From: Candidula unifasciata
Taxonomy: Eukaryota; Mollusca; Gastropoda; Stylommatophora; Geomitridae
Direction: 5' to 3'
DNA length: 64,000 nt
Assembly: GCA_905116865.2 (NCBI GenBank)
Contig: CAJHNH020008541.1
Span: 173,501-237,500, forward strand
The notes beneath the pieces were generated by a model, which had not been told where the DNA came from, made no database searches, and saw only the letters and a program-made list of their open reading frames with translations. The translations under genes were made by a program, and so were the position numbers. Of the stretch, positions 23,480 to 33,965 are shown piece by piece (position 1 is the first letter of the stretch; each line of letters opens with the position of its first letter).

Positions 23480-23725
23480 TTAACCATCTGAGACAAAGTT
23501 CTAGATATATTATCAGACAGACTGTAGGAACAATACTAAGCAGCACATTGACAGAGAAACAGACAAGTCAAATGGTCTGGTCAACTATTAGGAATGCAGC
23601 CAGGACAACTACTAACGCAGGCTCTACTCATGACAAGATCTGAAATGAAAGCAAGGGGCCGCCTTAAGAGAATATAGATAGACAATACCTTTTGCTGCCT
23701 ATCAAGCAATGGATCGCAAACTGTT
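23480..23725 (+). mobile_element. LINE C-terminal fragment, decayed
   Basis: One plus frame reads KWSGQLLGMQPGQLLTQALL, then MKARGRLKRI, a stop, IDNT. This matches the KWFGHLxRM...RxRGRPKxRWIDxI pattern of LINE reverse-transcriptase C-termini. The left end lies within about 20 bp of the 15-bp minisatellite. Confidence 0.55.
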
Positions 23726-24202
23726 TCTCCCCACGCCGCTTAGACGTATAAGTGTTTATTGATGATAGTGATGATAACTATGTCGCTGCTTATAACCTGA
23801 ATTTGTGTTTTGAGTCTTATAACCTGAATTTGTGTTCTGAGTCTACGTTTCTTTTTTCATCCATCTCTGTCGATGTTTAAGAGCTAACTGATGTTTGATT
23901 GGTGGTTTAGCACTGCCACCACAAGAACCAAGATCTTGCATTCAGGCATTATTCGCCAGTATGAATAATGGTCCTAGCTGCTTAGTGTAATCGTCTTTAA
24001 GCGTAAAAAATTGCATTGTTATAACAGTGTAAACGTCTTTTGTGTTCGTAGTAGGTGTAACTGGCAGCGATTTATCATTTATGGTAAGAGTTCGCTAATA
24101 GAAATTCAAAGGAACCGACAAATTAAGAGCCCATTAAACATCTCTCTTGGTCTGCCTCTATCCACTCTTTCCACAAATCTGTCCAGTTGTCATGTTTTCC
24201 AA

Positions 24203-24206
<4 letters not shown>

Positions 24207-24282
<76 letters not shown>
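24207..24282. repeat. (TA)n microsatellite
   Basis: About 38 perfect TA units. Confidence 0.98.
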
Positions 24283-24285
<3 letters not shown>

Positions 24286-24520
24286 GGCATAAGTTTTGGT
24301 CCAGTAACTAGACGCTCAACTGTGAGTACGATGGTCGTCGCCTCAAATAGCCGTCGAGCAGGATTCTTGTTTTCAATACTGACCTTGGCTCAGAGGTTTA
24401 CCCTACCTAACTTGTAGAGCAGGCAAAGTTTTTGAAGTAAAGGTGGTTGGCATAATGATAACCACTGGTCTATAAAGTATAGATGTAACACCAAATACCC
24501 AAAATACCAAAGGGTGTAGG
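24283..24520 (+). mobile_element. Diverged SINE-1-like element
   Basis: CCAGTAACTAGACGCTCAAC resembles the A-box region of SINE-1. The 3' part GATAACCACTGGTCTATAAA and the terminal ACACCAAATACCCAAAA match SINE-1 tail words. The B box is not clear. Confidence 0.45.
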
Positions 24521-24639
24521 GGCGTTTACATACACACACACACAAAAACACTCATGTTTTCACGTCTCTGTCATACTTGAATACATGACAACAGAGATAT
24601 TTTTTACGTTCCAATCGCATTTGGTGGATGAGTTGGTCA

Positions 24640-24812
24640 GGATCATACCGGTCTCCTTTACTTTCAGGACTTTTCCATGGTACCCATTTAAGGTGGGTAT
24701 TCCCTGACAGCCATGGTCGTTTTATGAAGGGAAAAAGTCAACACCGTGTACATTTGAACCCACGACCATCGGATCTGCAGGCAAGCGACTAGCCGCCTAA
24801 CCATGACTGGGA
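24640..24812 (-). mobile_element. SINE-1 variant, 3'-shortened
   Basis: Minus strand: TGGTTAGGCGGCTAGTCGCT (A-box region), GTCGTGGGTTCAAATG (B box), then CTGTCAGGGAATACCCACCT and TAAATGGGTACC. The same subfamily occurs at 26215-26392. Confidence 0.75.
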
Positions 24813-25104
24813 TACATACTTAGAAAAAATATTCTGTTGTGTGCTGAACTCACTATGCTGTTCAGTTGTACCAGAGGTCAAATCCATGACCACCTACTCT
24901 AAACGTATAAAGGCGCTAGATGATGATGAGGACAGAGAAAAGTGCAGAAAGTCCACGCTACTTGAGGCGTGAGACAAAGGTTTCTTGAGATTAACGGCTA
25001 ACTGCGGTCTGCTCAGGGATTGTGAGACCCAGGTGTAACCGGCCGGTGAATGTGAACATCGAAGGTTGGCGAGAATGTGAGATTCACGTGCAACCACGGT
25101 TGTG

Positions 25105-25740
25105 AAGAGTCATGGGGTTGTTAGAACCAGTCAGTTGTTTAAGTTCGTCCTTAGAACCAGTCAGTAGCTTTTAATTCGTCCTTAGAACCAGTCAGTTGCT
25201 TTAAGTTGTCACGAGACCCAGGCAGTTGCTTTCAATTCGTCCTTAGACCCAGTCAGTTGCTTTCAATTCGTCCTTAGAAGCAGTCAGTTGCTTTCAATTC
25301 GTCCTTAGAAGCAGTCAGTTGCTTTCAGTTCGTCCTTAGAACCAGTCAGTTGCTTTCAACTCGTTCTTAAAACCAGTCAGTTGCTTTGAGTTCGTCATTA
25401 GAACCAGTCAGTTGCTTTAAGTTCGTCCTTAGAACCAGTCAGTTACTTTCAGTTCGTCCTTAGAACAAGTCAGTTGCTTTAAGTTCGTCCTTAGAACCAG
25501 TCAGTTGCTTTCAACTCGTTCTTAAAACCAGTCAGTTGCTTTGAGTTCGTCCTTAGAACCAGTCAGTTGCTTTCAGTTCGTCCTTAGAACCAGTCAGTTG
25601 CTTAAAGTTCGTCCTTAGAAACAGTCAGTTGCTTTCAGTTCGTCCTTAGAACCAATCAGTTTCTTTAATTTCGTCCTTAGAACCAGTCAGTTGCTTTCAG
25701 TTCGTCCTTAGAACCAGTCAGTTGCTTTCAGTTCGTCTTA
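25105..25740. repeat. 31-bp minisatellite, about 20 copies
   Basis: The unit is TTAGAACCAGTCAGTTGCTT plus TCAGTTCGTCC. A two-unit block (CAACTCGTTCTTAAAACC) occurs twice, at about 25357 and 25509, suggesting a higher-order duplication. Confidence 0.95.
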
Positions 25741-25954
25741 CCGAATGGACCAATGGGGGTGTCTAGTTTTCCATGTTTTTAGTGCACTTGTTTTCATAGC
25801 GGGGCGCCCACGCCGTCTGGGGGTGACAGTTTCGATTCCCAGTACGGTAACTATAAAACTATATTTTTATGGTGTCTAGTGTGTTCTTCTATCTTTCTAC
25901 TTCTTTCTATGAGTGCCCATCAATACATTTTCTGTTACTTTATGAATATATTCG

Positions 25955-26130
25955 GTCGAAGCGAACGCTTCGTAATGCCGAGATACCGGCTTAGATCCCA
26001 GCTGCGGGGCATGCGCATTGCGTTGGTTTCGACAGTGGCATCAAGAAAGCCGACCCTCCAGAAAGCACCGGCAAACTACTGGACGTAAATTTGCAATGTC
26101 CTGTAAAGAATACGCAACTAACCTATTTTA
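25955..26130 (+). mobile_element. SINE-3, tRNA-derived
   Basis: GCTTCGTAATGCCGAGATAC, a B-box-like TTAGATCCCAGCTGCGGG, TTGGTTTCGACAGTGGCATC, CCGGCAAACTACTGGACGTA, AAATTTGC and a GCAACTAACC end. It aligns with 18400-18600. Confidence 0.8.
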
Positions 26131-26214
26131 AACATATACTCTATGGACATGCTGTTAAGTTAAGTGGCTGAATGGGCTGTGTTTAAACAGTGTTTTATTT
26201 TGTGGAATTCCTCT

Positions 26215-26392
26215 GGACCCACCTGCGATGATTGTGTATGGTAAGTCGTACCTTTAGCTGGTACCCATTTAAGGCTGGTCCCTCTGACAGCCAAGATCAT
26301 TTTTGAAGAAAGGAATGTCTAAAACCGTCCGGATTTGAACCTACGACCATCGGATCTGCAGGCGAGAATCTAGCTGCTAAATCATGGCTGCT
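26215..26392 (-). mobile_element. SINE-1 variant
   Basis: Minus strand: CATGATTTAGCAGCTAGATT, GTCGTAGGTTCAAATCC (good B box), CTTGGCTGTCAGAGGGACCA and TAAATGGGTACC. Same subfamily as 24640-24812. Confidence 0.75.
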
Positions 26393-26509
26393 ATACATTT
26401 TTGTTAAATCTATTCACATTGTTATTTCTTGTGACTATTTTCTTACTGTTCGACCCTTCTTTCAGAAAGCAGTGCATCTGTTTCTCCTTTAAACTAAGTT
26501 AGTTTAAAG

Positions 26510-26745
26510 TTAGTTGCGTATTAATTAAAGAACGTTGCAAAACCAACCCCAGGAATTTTTGGCTGTTATGGTTTTTCTATGCACATTTTAGGTTTAGTAG
26601 TTTGCCACTGCCTCCTAAACGGTCGGCTCTTGCTACCAATGTCGAAACCAACACAAGACAAATCAATTGCAGCTGGGATCAAACCCAGTAACCTGACATT
26701 ACGAAGCGTGTTCGCCACGCTTAAGCTACAGACGCAGCCTTTAAC
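26510..26745 (-). mobile_element. SINE-3, tRNA-derived, reverse orientation
   Basis: Minus strand: GGCGAACACGCTTCGTAATG, GGGTTTGATCCCAGCTGCAA (B box), GTGTTGGTTTCGACATTGGT, GGCAGTGGCAAACTACTAAA, then CAGCCAAAAATTCCTGGGGT and a tail near 26515. Confidence 0.8.
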
Positions 26746-26789
26746 TAAACCACAGAGAAAATGTCAAATCAGGGACGTCAATACGAGGA

Positions 26790-26912
26790 ACAAACGAACG
26801 AACGAACGAAACTTTATATTTAAAGGGTCGCAAATTACATTCGGCCCTTCCAAACACCCGTCTTTCACACTGCAGCTGTATTTTATCAATAAGCAAGTTA
26901 GATTCATTTACT
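26790..26912. repeat. Dispersed repeat with GAAC tail, copy 2
   Basis: (GAAC)n at about 26790-26808 is followed by AAAGGGTCGCAAATTACATT, CGGCCCTTCCAA, CTTTCACACTGCA and TGTATTTTATCAATAA. It is collinear with 12560-12700. Confidence 0.65.
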
Positions 26913-27294
26913 CATGTACATGCAGCACATACATATATATCATATACACATTTGTCAATTATAAATTGATAATGCAAAATGGATTAATAATAATTAAAGT
27001 TAAGGTGGAAATAATTACTTGTAAGCGTTAAATGAAAAATTTTCATCAGTGACTCTTTCAATCCATCTTCTTCTAAGTCATCCCCTACACCCGGCTGTTT
27101 CTACTTTCATGTTGTATGCTTTCGTTGCTAGCATTATTGGATTCATTCTCAGTAAATAGCCAAATCATTTCAGGAATTATTTTAAAAATGTGTTTAATTA
27201 TAGGTTTTGTTTTCATAGTTTTTGTATTTTTGTTGTTTATCTTCCAGTTATCTTCACGGCCTTCCTGACACATCTTTATTCGCAGGTGCTCAGT

Positions 27295-27440
27295 TTTCCT
27301 TCGAGTTCTTTGGTCAAAGTCTGTAACTGCGAGGTACCGGGTTCGATCCCAGATACAGGCTGTTTGACTACAGGCCACGTTGCGGTAATTTCGACAATTG
27401 TATGGAGAGCTGACCGGATAGTGAGCAACGTCTAACTTCT
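27295..27440 (+). mobile_element. SINE-3-like fragment
   Basis: GGTACCGGGTTCGATCCCAG is an excellent B box. TTCGACAATTGTATGGAGAG and GAGCAACG match the SINE-3 core loosely (compare 47200-47245). Confidence 0.55.
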
Positions 27441-27660
27441 ATAGATAATATTTTGTACAGTTGGTTTAATAGATAAAAGCTTGCATAGTTCTGTTCAATA
27501 TATAATATATAATATCTGGCACAGCTGATTTAATAGATGATAGATTCCACAGTTGGTCCAATAAATATCTTCTACTTTTGCTCTTGTAGATAATATCCTC
27601 CATAGTTGGTCAATAGATAATATATTGCACAGTTAAATTCAATTGACAATGTCTTGCAAA
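27440..27660. repeat. Decayed tandem repeat, about 35-40 bp
   Basis: Recurring ATAGATAATATNTTGCACAG and GTTGGTNNAATAGATAA words, about six units. Confidence 0.55.
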
Positions 27661-27819
27661 GTTCTTCTTCTTCTTTCGTCCGAGTGATGTAATTGCGTTG
27701 TATCTGTTTACAGCATAGCTGCGATATTTGCGCCTTTCAGTGGACATATTCAAAATAATCGGGTATTTGTACCCCAGGTCATCCTTCTCGGTTTGTTTAC
27801 TGATACATGACGTAGCCTT

Positions 27820-28330
27820 ATTTGTGTGGTGTCCTGTTTGGTTCTTCCTTTACAGGTGCTGCCACCTGGGGAGCCCATCTATTTCTACCGACTGTACGCT
27901 GGTCAGCCCTAAAGGGAAGGCGGGAGTCATCAATTATGGCATTCCCCGCCATCAAAGAAGGCTTCCACAAATGTAGAGTTAAAACATGATGCACTGGTCC
28001 TCGTCTCACTAAAAGAATCGTCACATCTTGCAAGTTACTACGGAATCTTACATCCGTATGATGGGCTTCTCACCCATCACGGGCTGCACTTTCTAGAGAT
28101 CAACATGGAGCAGCCAGCAGGTCTGTGATTACGATCACCACACAACTGGGCACAATCTTCTTCAGCACTTCTCACCTTGTTGCAATCGGGACACCTAGCA
28201 CGACGGTATAGGGGGGAAAAAACGTTTATCAGGAACGGCTTCTTCGATTGGTCCCGGTACTACATCTTCTGCGGTTATGCGATAGGGTCGAACTGCAAGA
28301 CACCGCTAGCATGCGAGTCTAAGCTGCGCG
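27820..28330 (-). other. Unassigned region with possible coding relics
   Basis: Minus strand, 27818-28033: open frame with VRRGPVHHVLTLHLWKPSL. Around 28075-28215 another frame reads RARCPDCNKVRSAEEDCAQL, with a CxxC...C...C pattern and flanking stops. This may be a decayed transposon zinc motif. The family is not recognised and chance is not excluded. Confidence 0.15.
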
Positions 28331-28384
28331 CGTATGTCTTGACTAGGGGCTGAGACACAGGAGTTCGCAGTGAGGTGTTTAAGG

Positions 28385-28575
28385 AGCTGTGTGGTCTCGA
28401 GATATGGTGTCTCCGTTGAGTGAAGAAGATCACGGGTTCAAGCCCTGATGAAAACTGGAATTTTTTTCAGGTGGATTTCTAGTAATTTCCCCTGGTCTCT
28501 GGGTAGTAAGACCGGAGCCCGTGTGTATTGTTGCACACGTAAAAAAAACCTATGTCGCAGGCATGAACTTCCTCT
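28385..28575 (+). mobile_element. SINE-2, 5' half
   Basis: GGTCTCGAGATATGGTGTCT (A-box region), then CACGGGTTCAAGCCCTGATG (B box), then CTAGTAATTTCCCCTGGTCT, CTGGGTAGTAAGACCGGAGC and CCGTGTGTATTG. The copy ends before the family tail. Confidence 0.8.
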
Positions 28576-28731
28576 GATTTAAAACGTAAAGCAAGACATC
28601 GCAAAAACCACACAACAGAGCGGCACAAACCTGTAACCTTCAGGGAAGTCGAATAGCCCCATTAACTTGCAAATGAAAAGTGACCAACTATATTTGGGGA
28701 GACTAACGTCGAACTAACCAGGACTTCTTAC

Positions 28732-29020
28732 CCACTGCATCTCTGGGGTCACAAACGTCGTGATCAACTGCCAGCTTGACTTAGGCCGATAGCTATTACC
28801 CTTAGCGCACGTCGAGAACGTGTCACAGGAGTCTTCGTTGAAGATCTGTAATGCCTGCACAGAACCTGTTGGCGCCCAAGGTGAGGTATGGAATATCGTA
28901 TACAAGGCCTCAACGGCCTTACATTTTGCCTCACACCTATCATCGAATGTATAGCGCCTCGCGCAGTTCGATTCAATAGAATGAAGTTTGCACATTTGCT
29001 CCGCTACATACTTCTCGTAT
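28732..29020 (-). CDS. Candidate orphan internal exon, cysteine-containing, function unknown
   Basis: The minus strand is open for about 104 codons (29043 to 28732) in non-repetitive DNA. From the in-frame ATG at 28995 it reads MCKLHSIESNCARRYTFDDR, continuing through DRCEAKCKAVEALYTIFHTS to TTFVTPEMQW. Six cysteines occur at about residues 2, 11, 21, 25, 57 and 63. At its end CAGTGG is followed directly by GTAAGAAG, a strong splice-donor sequence. Acceptor candidates upstream (AG near 29021) lack a good polypyrimidine tract, so a first exon starting at 28995 is an alternative. No family is recognised and no partner exon was found. Chance remains possible. Confidence 0.25.
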
Positions 29021-29024
29021 CTTG

Positions 29025-29395
29025 TACAATTATTTTTAAGATACTATCTTGTAAAATTGTGTCTAGTAAGTAGATAATGTCGAACACATTTCTGTCTCAT
29101 AAACAGTATCTCAAACAAATACCTCCTGGTTACGACAATAGGCTTCAGTGTTGACGTGGCAGGTTAGAATCTTAAGTTGATTTGTTTGGGGGTTTTTTTT
29201 GGGAGGGGGAGGGGAGGGGGAGGAGAGGCAGTGTTGGGGGAGGGGGTTCGGGGCAAAAATTAAAATCTTCACCTGCACCCTTCGTGGCAACGATACTAGC
29301 AGACAGCTCTAAATCTTCATTCCAGAGAACCACCGTCTCTACCCTTTTGCTTTTCCTATGTCATTTTGAACGTAGCATGTTGAATGTTGAATTAC
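29025..29395. other. Unannotated DNA with a G-rich patch
   Basis: A G-rich segment lies at 29188-29252 with several runs of three or more G. Nothing else is supported. Confidence 0.35.
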
Positions 29396-29630
29396 GAATC
29401 GACATCATAGCATTTGGGACACCCCTATAAGCGCTCTGTCCCCATCTTCAGAAGCAAACGAAAAGTTCCAATACTGATGGCACCAGTAAATGTCTGATTG
29501 TATATCCGTCTTAAACATAGTAGGTATTTGAGAGTAATTACATGCGGTAAAAAAGGATTCCAGCAGACAATGTTTTGAGCAATCGCGTCTACTGTGTAAG
29601 AGATATCATGCGGTGACTCGTTTCTCAATC
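29395..29630 (-). mobile_element. LINE-R 3' fragment
   Basis: The minus strand encodes IYNQTFTGAISIGTFRLLLK and KMGTERL, then after a stop the GVPNAMMSI relic of ECPECCDVDS. The first part matches the IYNQLLVPSELGLRLLLKMG stretch of the copy at 1828. Just beyond its 3' end is a SINE-2 in the same orientation. Confidence 0.65.
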
Positions 29631-29654
29631 TTAATGCTGCTACAATTATATTTA

Positions 29655-30010
29655 AAGTTTAAAGTTTGAACAACGGATCAACATCATGGCACACGGGTAG
29701 TCGCCCATAACTGCTCTGTTCTACTTCTAACTCAAGTCTGAGTCCGAAGAATCTCAGCACAGTGCACATACTCTGTAGCACGGGTGAGGACCCTGAAATA
29801 CTTTAAGTAGATTTGTAACTCCAAATTTTGTCCGGGCAGCACCGTTAGGCTACTCTTTTCGATTTCGAACTGCTACAATGCACACGGGCGTCCGATCTAA
29901 CTACCCAGAGACCAGCGGAAATTACTATAAGTGCAAGTCCACTTGAAAGAATCCCAGCCCTTACAGGGGATTGAACCCCGAACCTTCAGCAATAGAGGCG
30001 GACACCAGCC
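29655..30010 (-). mobile_element. SINE-2, near full length
   Basis: Minus strand: TGGTGTCCGCCTCTATTGCT, GTTCGGGGTTCAATCCCCTG (B box), GGGCTGGGATTCTTTCAAGT, TTTCCGCTGGTCTCTGGGTA, CCGTGTGCATTG, GGGTCCTCACCCGTGCTACA, ACTTGAGTTAGAAGTAGAAC, and the tail CCATGATGTTGATCCGTTGT. The tail resembles the LINE-R 3' end. A C-rich stretch flanks the 5' side. Confidence 0.88.
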
Positions 30011-30374
30011 CCCTCCCCCAACAATAGTATTATATACACATACATACATAAACAGTGAAACAAAATAGAACAATAAACCGAATGACTGTTTTATAAGCAG
30101 AATAGCCAGACACGTCCAATAGCAACATTTGCATTGCATATCGGACTTATTGAAGCAACAGTGATTCCAACTCGCGGAAAAGGAAATTAGTCATCAGTTG
30201 CACAGTTGTACCAGGTGCGTCCACATAAAGAAAATATGGAAGGCGAGGAGGCATAATGCTTGTTTAAAGGATTATTTAAAAAATGATAATGTGCTGAGAG
30301 CAAAGTAAACATACTTATTTGTAAAAAAAAAAAAAAAGTATAAAAAAAATAAACAAGTTCTTTTTTTTTTTTAG

Positions 30375-30495
30375 CGTTCACCAGCCGTAAAACCAAGAGG
30401 AGACCTTGTGTTGTTCGTCCACTTCTGGATTTTAGTTATGTTCCAAAACTTCAATTGTGCAGGCATATTTACCTATGTGAAGTGCTGGGCAAACT
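30375..30495 (-). mobile_element. Repeat F fragment (3' end)
   Basis: GTTCGTCCACTTCTGGATTT and ATGTTCCAAAACTTCAATTG match the reverse complement of the GGTTCTGGAACAGGACTGCA ... CCAGAAGTGGACGAACAACC end of repeat F at 62575-62620. Confidence 0.7.
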
Positions 30496-30499
30496 GACA

Positions 30500-31295
30500 A
30501 TGACGGAATCAGGTGGTGGGTTACTCTGACAGTTAGTTTGTTTGTTGAGGAGATTGCATTGTTAAAGCCTTCAATCCAAGTAACTCCGCTTTGGTCATAA
30601 ACAACAGCAGATAGAGAACTAGATCATTCACTTTTTTGGGTTAAGAATGTGTGGCACCGATGACGGACCGCACCAGATGAATGGCTCAACATAAGAAACT
30701 GAGCAAATGGTATCGGTTTTCCTCTCTCAAATGAAAACTCTTAGCTTGAAATGTCTATATTTTTGTTTTAAACAGACGAATGTAAAAACAAGGTGATGCA
30801 TGTCTGCATGGCATTTCTATGTAGGTACGGTGATACAAGAACATTGACCTCATCTGTGATATTTATGAACGTATGCGGTGGTGAAACATCATCACCTTCA
30901 GTTGTCGACAGGGCGCACGCGTGATGATGATTTCACGTACCGTAGCAGAAAACCAAAGTTATTCAAATGAAGATCATGAATTTATTATAGGAATTAGAAT
31001 AATCATGATATTGTCTTGTAATTGTCAATGTTGTTGATTAAATAATTAAGAATGTGACATCACTTTGCAGACGAACACGATGGCGTCATAGTGCCAGTTT
31101 AAATAGGGCCGCCCCACTTTTGACATGTACCAGAAAGAAGCAGTTTTATAATCCGTTTGATTTTTAAAATCAGTGAAGGGATGAAATCTCTTGAAATTCA
31201 TCGGTGAATGAAGGTCCTGCGTGGCGAGGCGTGCTTGTCAGTGCAGCGAGTGTATGAGTGGAGTAGGAAGTTGCTACAACACGGAGTGACTTCTG
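30500..31295. other. Unannotated intergenic DNA
   Basis: No supported feature. Confidence 0.35.
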
Positions 31296-31650
31296 TGGGG
31301 TTTGAGGTTTGAGCAACGGATCAACATCGTGGCACACGGGTAGTTACCCATAAGTGCTCCGTTCTTCTTATAATTCAAGTCGGAGTCCAATTGAGCTCTG
31401 GACATTGCACAGGCTCTGTAGCACCGGTGAGGATCATGAAATACTTAGGGTAAATTTGTAACTCCAAATGTTGCTCGTGAAGCGCCGTTAGATAGCACGC
31501 GGTCGTCCGATCTCACTACACAAAGACCAGTGGGAATTACTAGATGTCCCAAGCCCACATGAAAAAAAAAATCCCAGCCCTTACCGGGGATTGAACCCGC
31601 CACCTCTAGCATTCGAGGCGGACACCATGCCTCGAGACCACCAGTCCCCT
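31295..31650 (-). mobile_element. SINE-2, near full length
   Basis: Minus strand: GGTCTCGAGGCATGGTGTCC (A-box region), GGCGGGTTCAATCCCCGGTA (B box), GGGCTGGGATTTTTTTTTTC, TCTAGTAATTCCCACTGGTC, ATGATCCTCACCGGTGCTAC and the tail CCACGATGTTGATCCGTTGC. It is the clearest tRNA-like head of the family. Confidence 0.9.
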
Positions 31651-31654
31651 CAGT

Positions 31655-32220
31655 TGTCTGCAATGCCGACACACTTTCGACGCTTCCGTATTATTGTATT
31701 TAAACAGCAAGGATGAAATTACTTATTGACACTACGAGAGTTTGCTGTTTTAATCACGATTGCATAATTTTTAGGTTACCATAACTTTCTTTGATTGATG
31801 TGTATGTTTATGTGATGCAGTTCACACTAATGTGTAGCGTTCTGCAAAGTACTTTATTTCTTATTGCCTATATTGTACTATATACTAGTTGAGAATTTTT
31901 ACATGACCTTCTTTGAATTTCCCAAACAAAAGCCAGTAAACAAATGTTTTTGTCACGTTCGTGTTCTTTAGCCCATAGTTAGTCAATATTGGTTGTTTTT
32001 TTTAGTGTAATCAGCAGAAAAAGCTAACTAAAAACATCAAGCGAAAAAAAAGAGGACTAACTCAGTGTTACACTGACCAAGAGACAGGCAAACAGAACAA
32101 GGAGAGACCGATATGCATATGCATGCAATAGGAAAGACACGTGCATAGACATAAATATATTTATACGATAAACAGACAGCTAGTTAGAAATGTCAGATTC
32201 ATATACACAAAAGCACACAA
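31655..32220. other. Unannotated intergenic DNA
   Basis: No supported feature. Confidence 0.35.
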
Positions 32221-32661
32221 GTATATATATATATATATATATATAAATCAATGTTTGTGTGTTTGTTTCACCCCTATAGACTCGGAAACTACTGAACCGA
32301 TTTAGCTGAAATTTTCAGGATATGTTTGTTGTGATACCGGATTTTAAACTGTCGTGGTTTGAAATTCAACCTGTCACTGTTAGAGATAGGTGACCACAAT
32401 TTAGGCAATAATATACGCAACTAATATTTATAACTTTAGTGATTTCTAATTATAGCCACGTTAGTAATTGCGCATGCGCCGCCGTAGTCAGAACGCAAGG
32501 CTTCCGCCATTCGCCGGCGAGTTACGTGCAGCCAACGCCTTCTCTAATACATAGAGTAGGTCTAGGTACAACAAACAAGACTATCTCTATATTTGCCACA
32601 ATAACCATATTAAACACGATTTCTATTTTCTTTTTTTTTTTTTTTTCAAACAACCTTTGAT

Positions 32662-32722
<61 letters not shown>
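32662..32722. repeat. Poly(G) tract of about 61 bases
   Basis: Uninterrupted G on the plus strand inside the Helitron-like element, flanked by CTTTGAT on the left and ATCAAGG on the right, a short inverted repeat. The length may be affected by sequencing or assembly. Confidence 0.9.
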
Positions 32723-32723
<1 letters not shown>

Positions 32724-32939
32724 AATCAAGGACTATCTCGACGTCGGCGCAGACATTGACTGCGACATTGACTTCATTAACCGTGTTAGACACGTGCGAT
32801 TTCTATTGTTGTGCCGTTTCATTAATATATCTGGAGTATCTGTCTACAAGAAAACAATTGCCTGCGGTTTTGAATTGTGTTTTAATCAGGACACAGAAGT
32901 AGGGACACACATCTCTAATTGTTAAGTTCTCTTTTCCTT

Positions 32940-33060
32940 TATCCGATTAAGTGGAGACCTGGGTTCGAATCCGCAGTAGGTAATTTTTTTTCACCCCGGA
33001 GTAAAATAATATCCTCATCAGCTCTGTCGTGGTGACAGCACTAGCCATGTTGCCTTAAAA
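32940..33060 (+). mobile_element. SINE-4 fragment nested in the Helitron-like element
   Basis: GACCTGGGTTCGAATCCGCA is a B box, and GTCGTGGTGACAGCACTAGC matches the SINE-4 3' part at 21785-21955. The A-box half is weak. Confidence 0.65.
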
Positions 33061-33429
33061 AAAAAAAAAGACAAGTAAATGGGTAAACCATTTAATAATT
33101 AAATTTGACCATTTCGCATACTTATGATTGCATTATTAAACTTTCCGATTGCATGGTTACGCTGAAATTTTTATAGATTTTCATTTATTTTCATTTAGAT
33201 TTAGTTATTTCATCTGCGTTGGAATTTTAAGATGTGCTGTTTACCATAGCGTTCATTTCCTAATTATGGTTTTTTTTTTTTTTTTTGGGCTGTGTTCATT
33301 TGCTTTTTAAGTGTTTTTTTTTTTATCTATCTAACTACTTCAATGAGGGAAAGAGTTGTCGGTGAATTGGGGGGGGGGGGGGGGCAAACTATTTACTGAG
33401 AGAGCTTTAAGTCACAGTAACTGCTTTAC

Positions 33430-33610
33430 CCACTTAAAGTAGCAGCAGTAGTAATAGTTGTGGTTGGGCTGTTACACCATAGTGCTCTCATGTGAAGACC
33501 GCCTGTACGGTTATGGCGTTCTTCTGTCGGCAAGTGTAATTATACATCCTAACCTGACCAGTCTGTGGCGACAGCACTAGCCATGCGGAACCAAATCTTC
33601 TGGCTCACGA
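33430..33610 (+). mobile_element. SINE-4-related 3' fragment
   Basis: GTCTGTGGCGACAGCACTAG CCATGCGG repeats the SINE-4 3' block. The upstream 100 bp has no clear promoter boxes. Confidence 0.5.
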
Positions 33611-33863
33611 CTCTCTGTCTACACCGATGGTAACACAGATAGCAGTGACATTATTTTAGTAGTTGTACTGGTACTTGAAGAATGATGATGTGGTAAATAG
33701 TACACTAGCCCCATTCACTACCTATTACAATTCCTGGTCCCCATTTTAGTCCAGATGGACAGGGATGTCAATGTCAGTTACAGCAACAAAAAAATATCGC
33801 CAGGTAATGATTTTCAAATATTTCGAAGAGGGAGAAAGCAGTAGTCGGTGGAAGAGGGGAAAA

Positions 33864-33965
33864 GGGGGGGGGGGGGGGGGGGGGGGGTAATGACATACAT
33901 TTGATAAGGGGGAGGGTAGTAGGTGGATTTAGTTGGGGGTGGGGGGGGGTGGTGGGGTGGGGATC
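33864..33965. repeat. G-tract cluster
   Basis: G24 at 33864-33887, then GGGGGAGGG, GGGGGTGGGGGGGGG and GGTGGGGTGGGG up to 33962, followed by ATCAAAGACTATCT, as after the 61-base G run. Confidence 0.9.

Noticed and set aside
22151..23643. Open frames of 246-456 residues with WAAR, GRKSV or PTLLR repeats
   Set aside because: Simultaneously open in several frames on both strands of a 15/17-bp minisatellite; no initiation context, domain or codon bias.
25105..25740. CRISPR-like 31-bp repeats
   Set aside because: Head-to-tail units without spacers; ordinary minisatellite.
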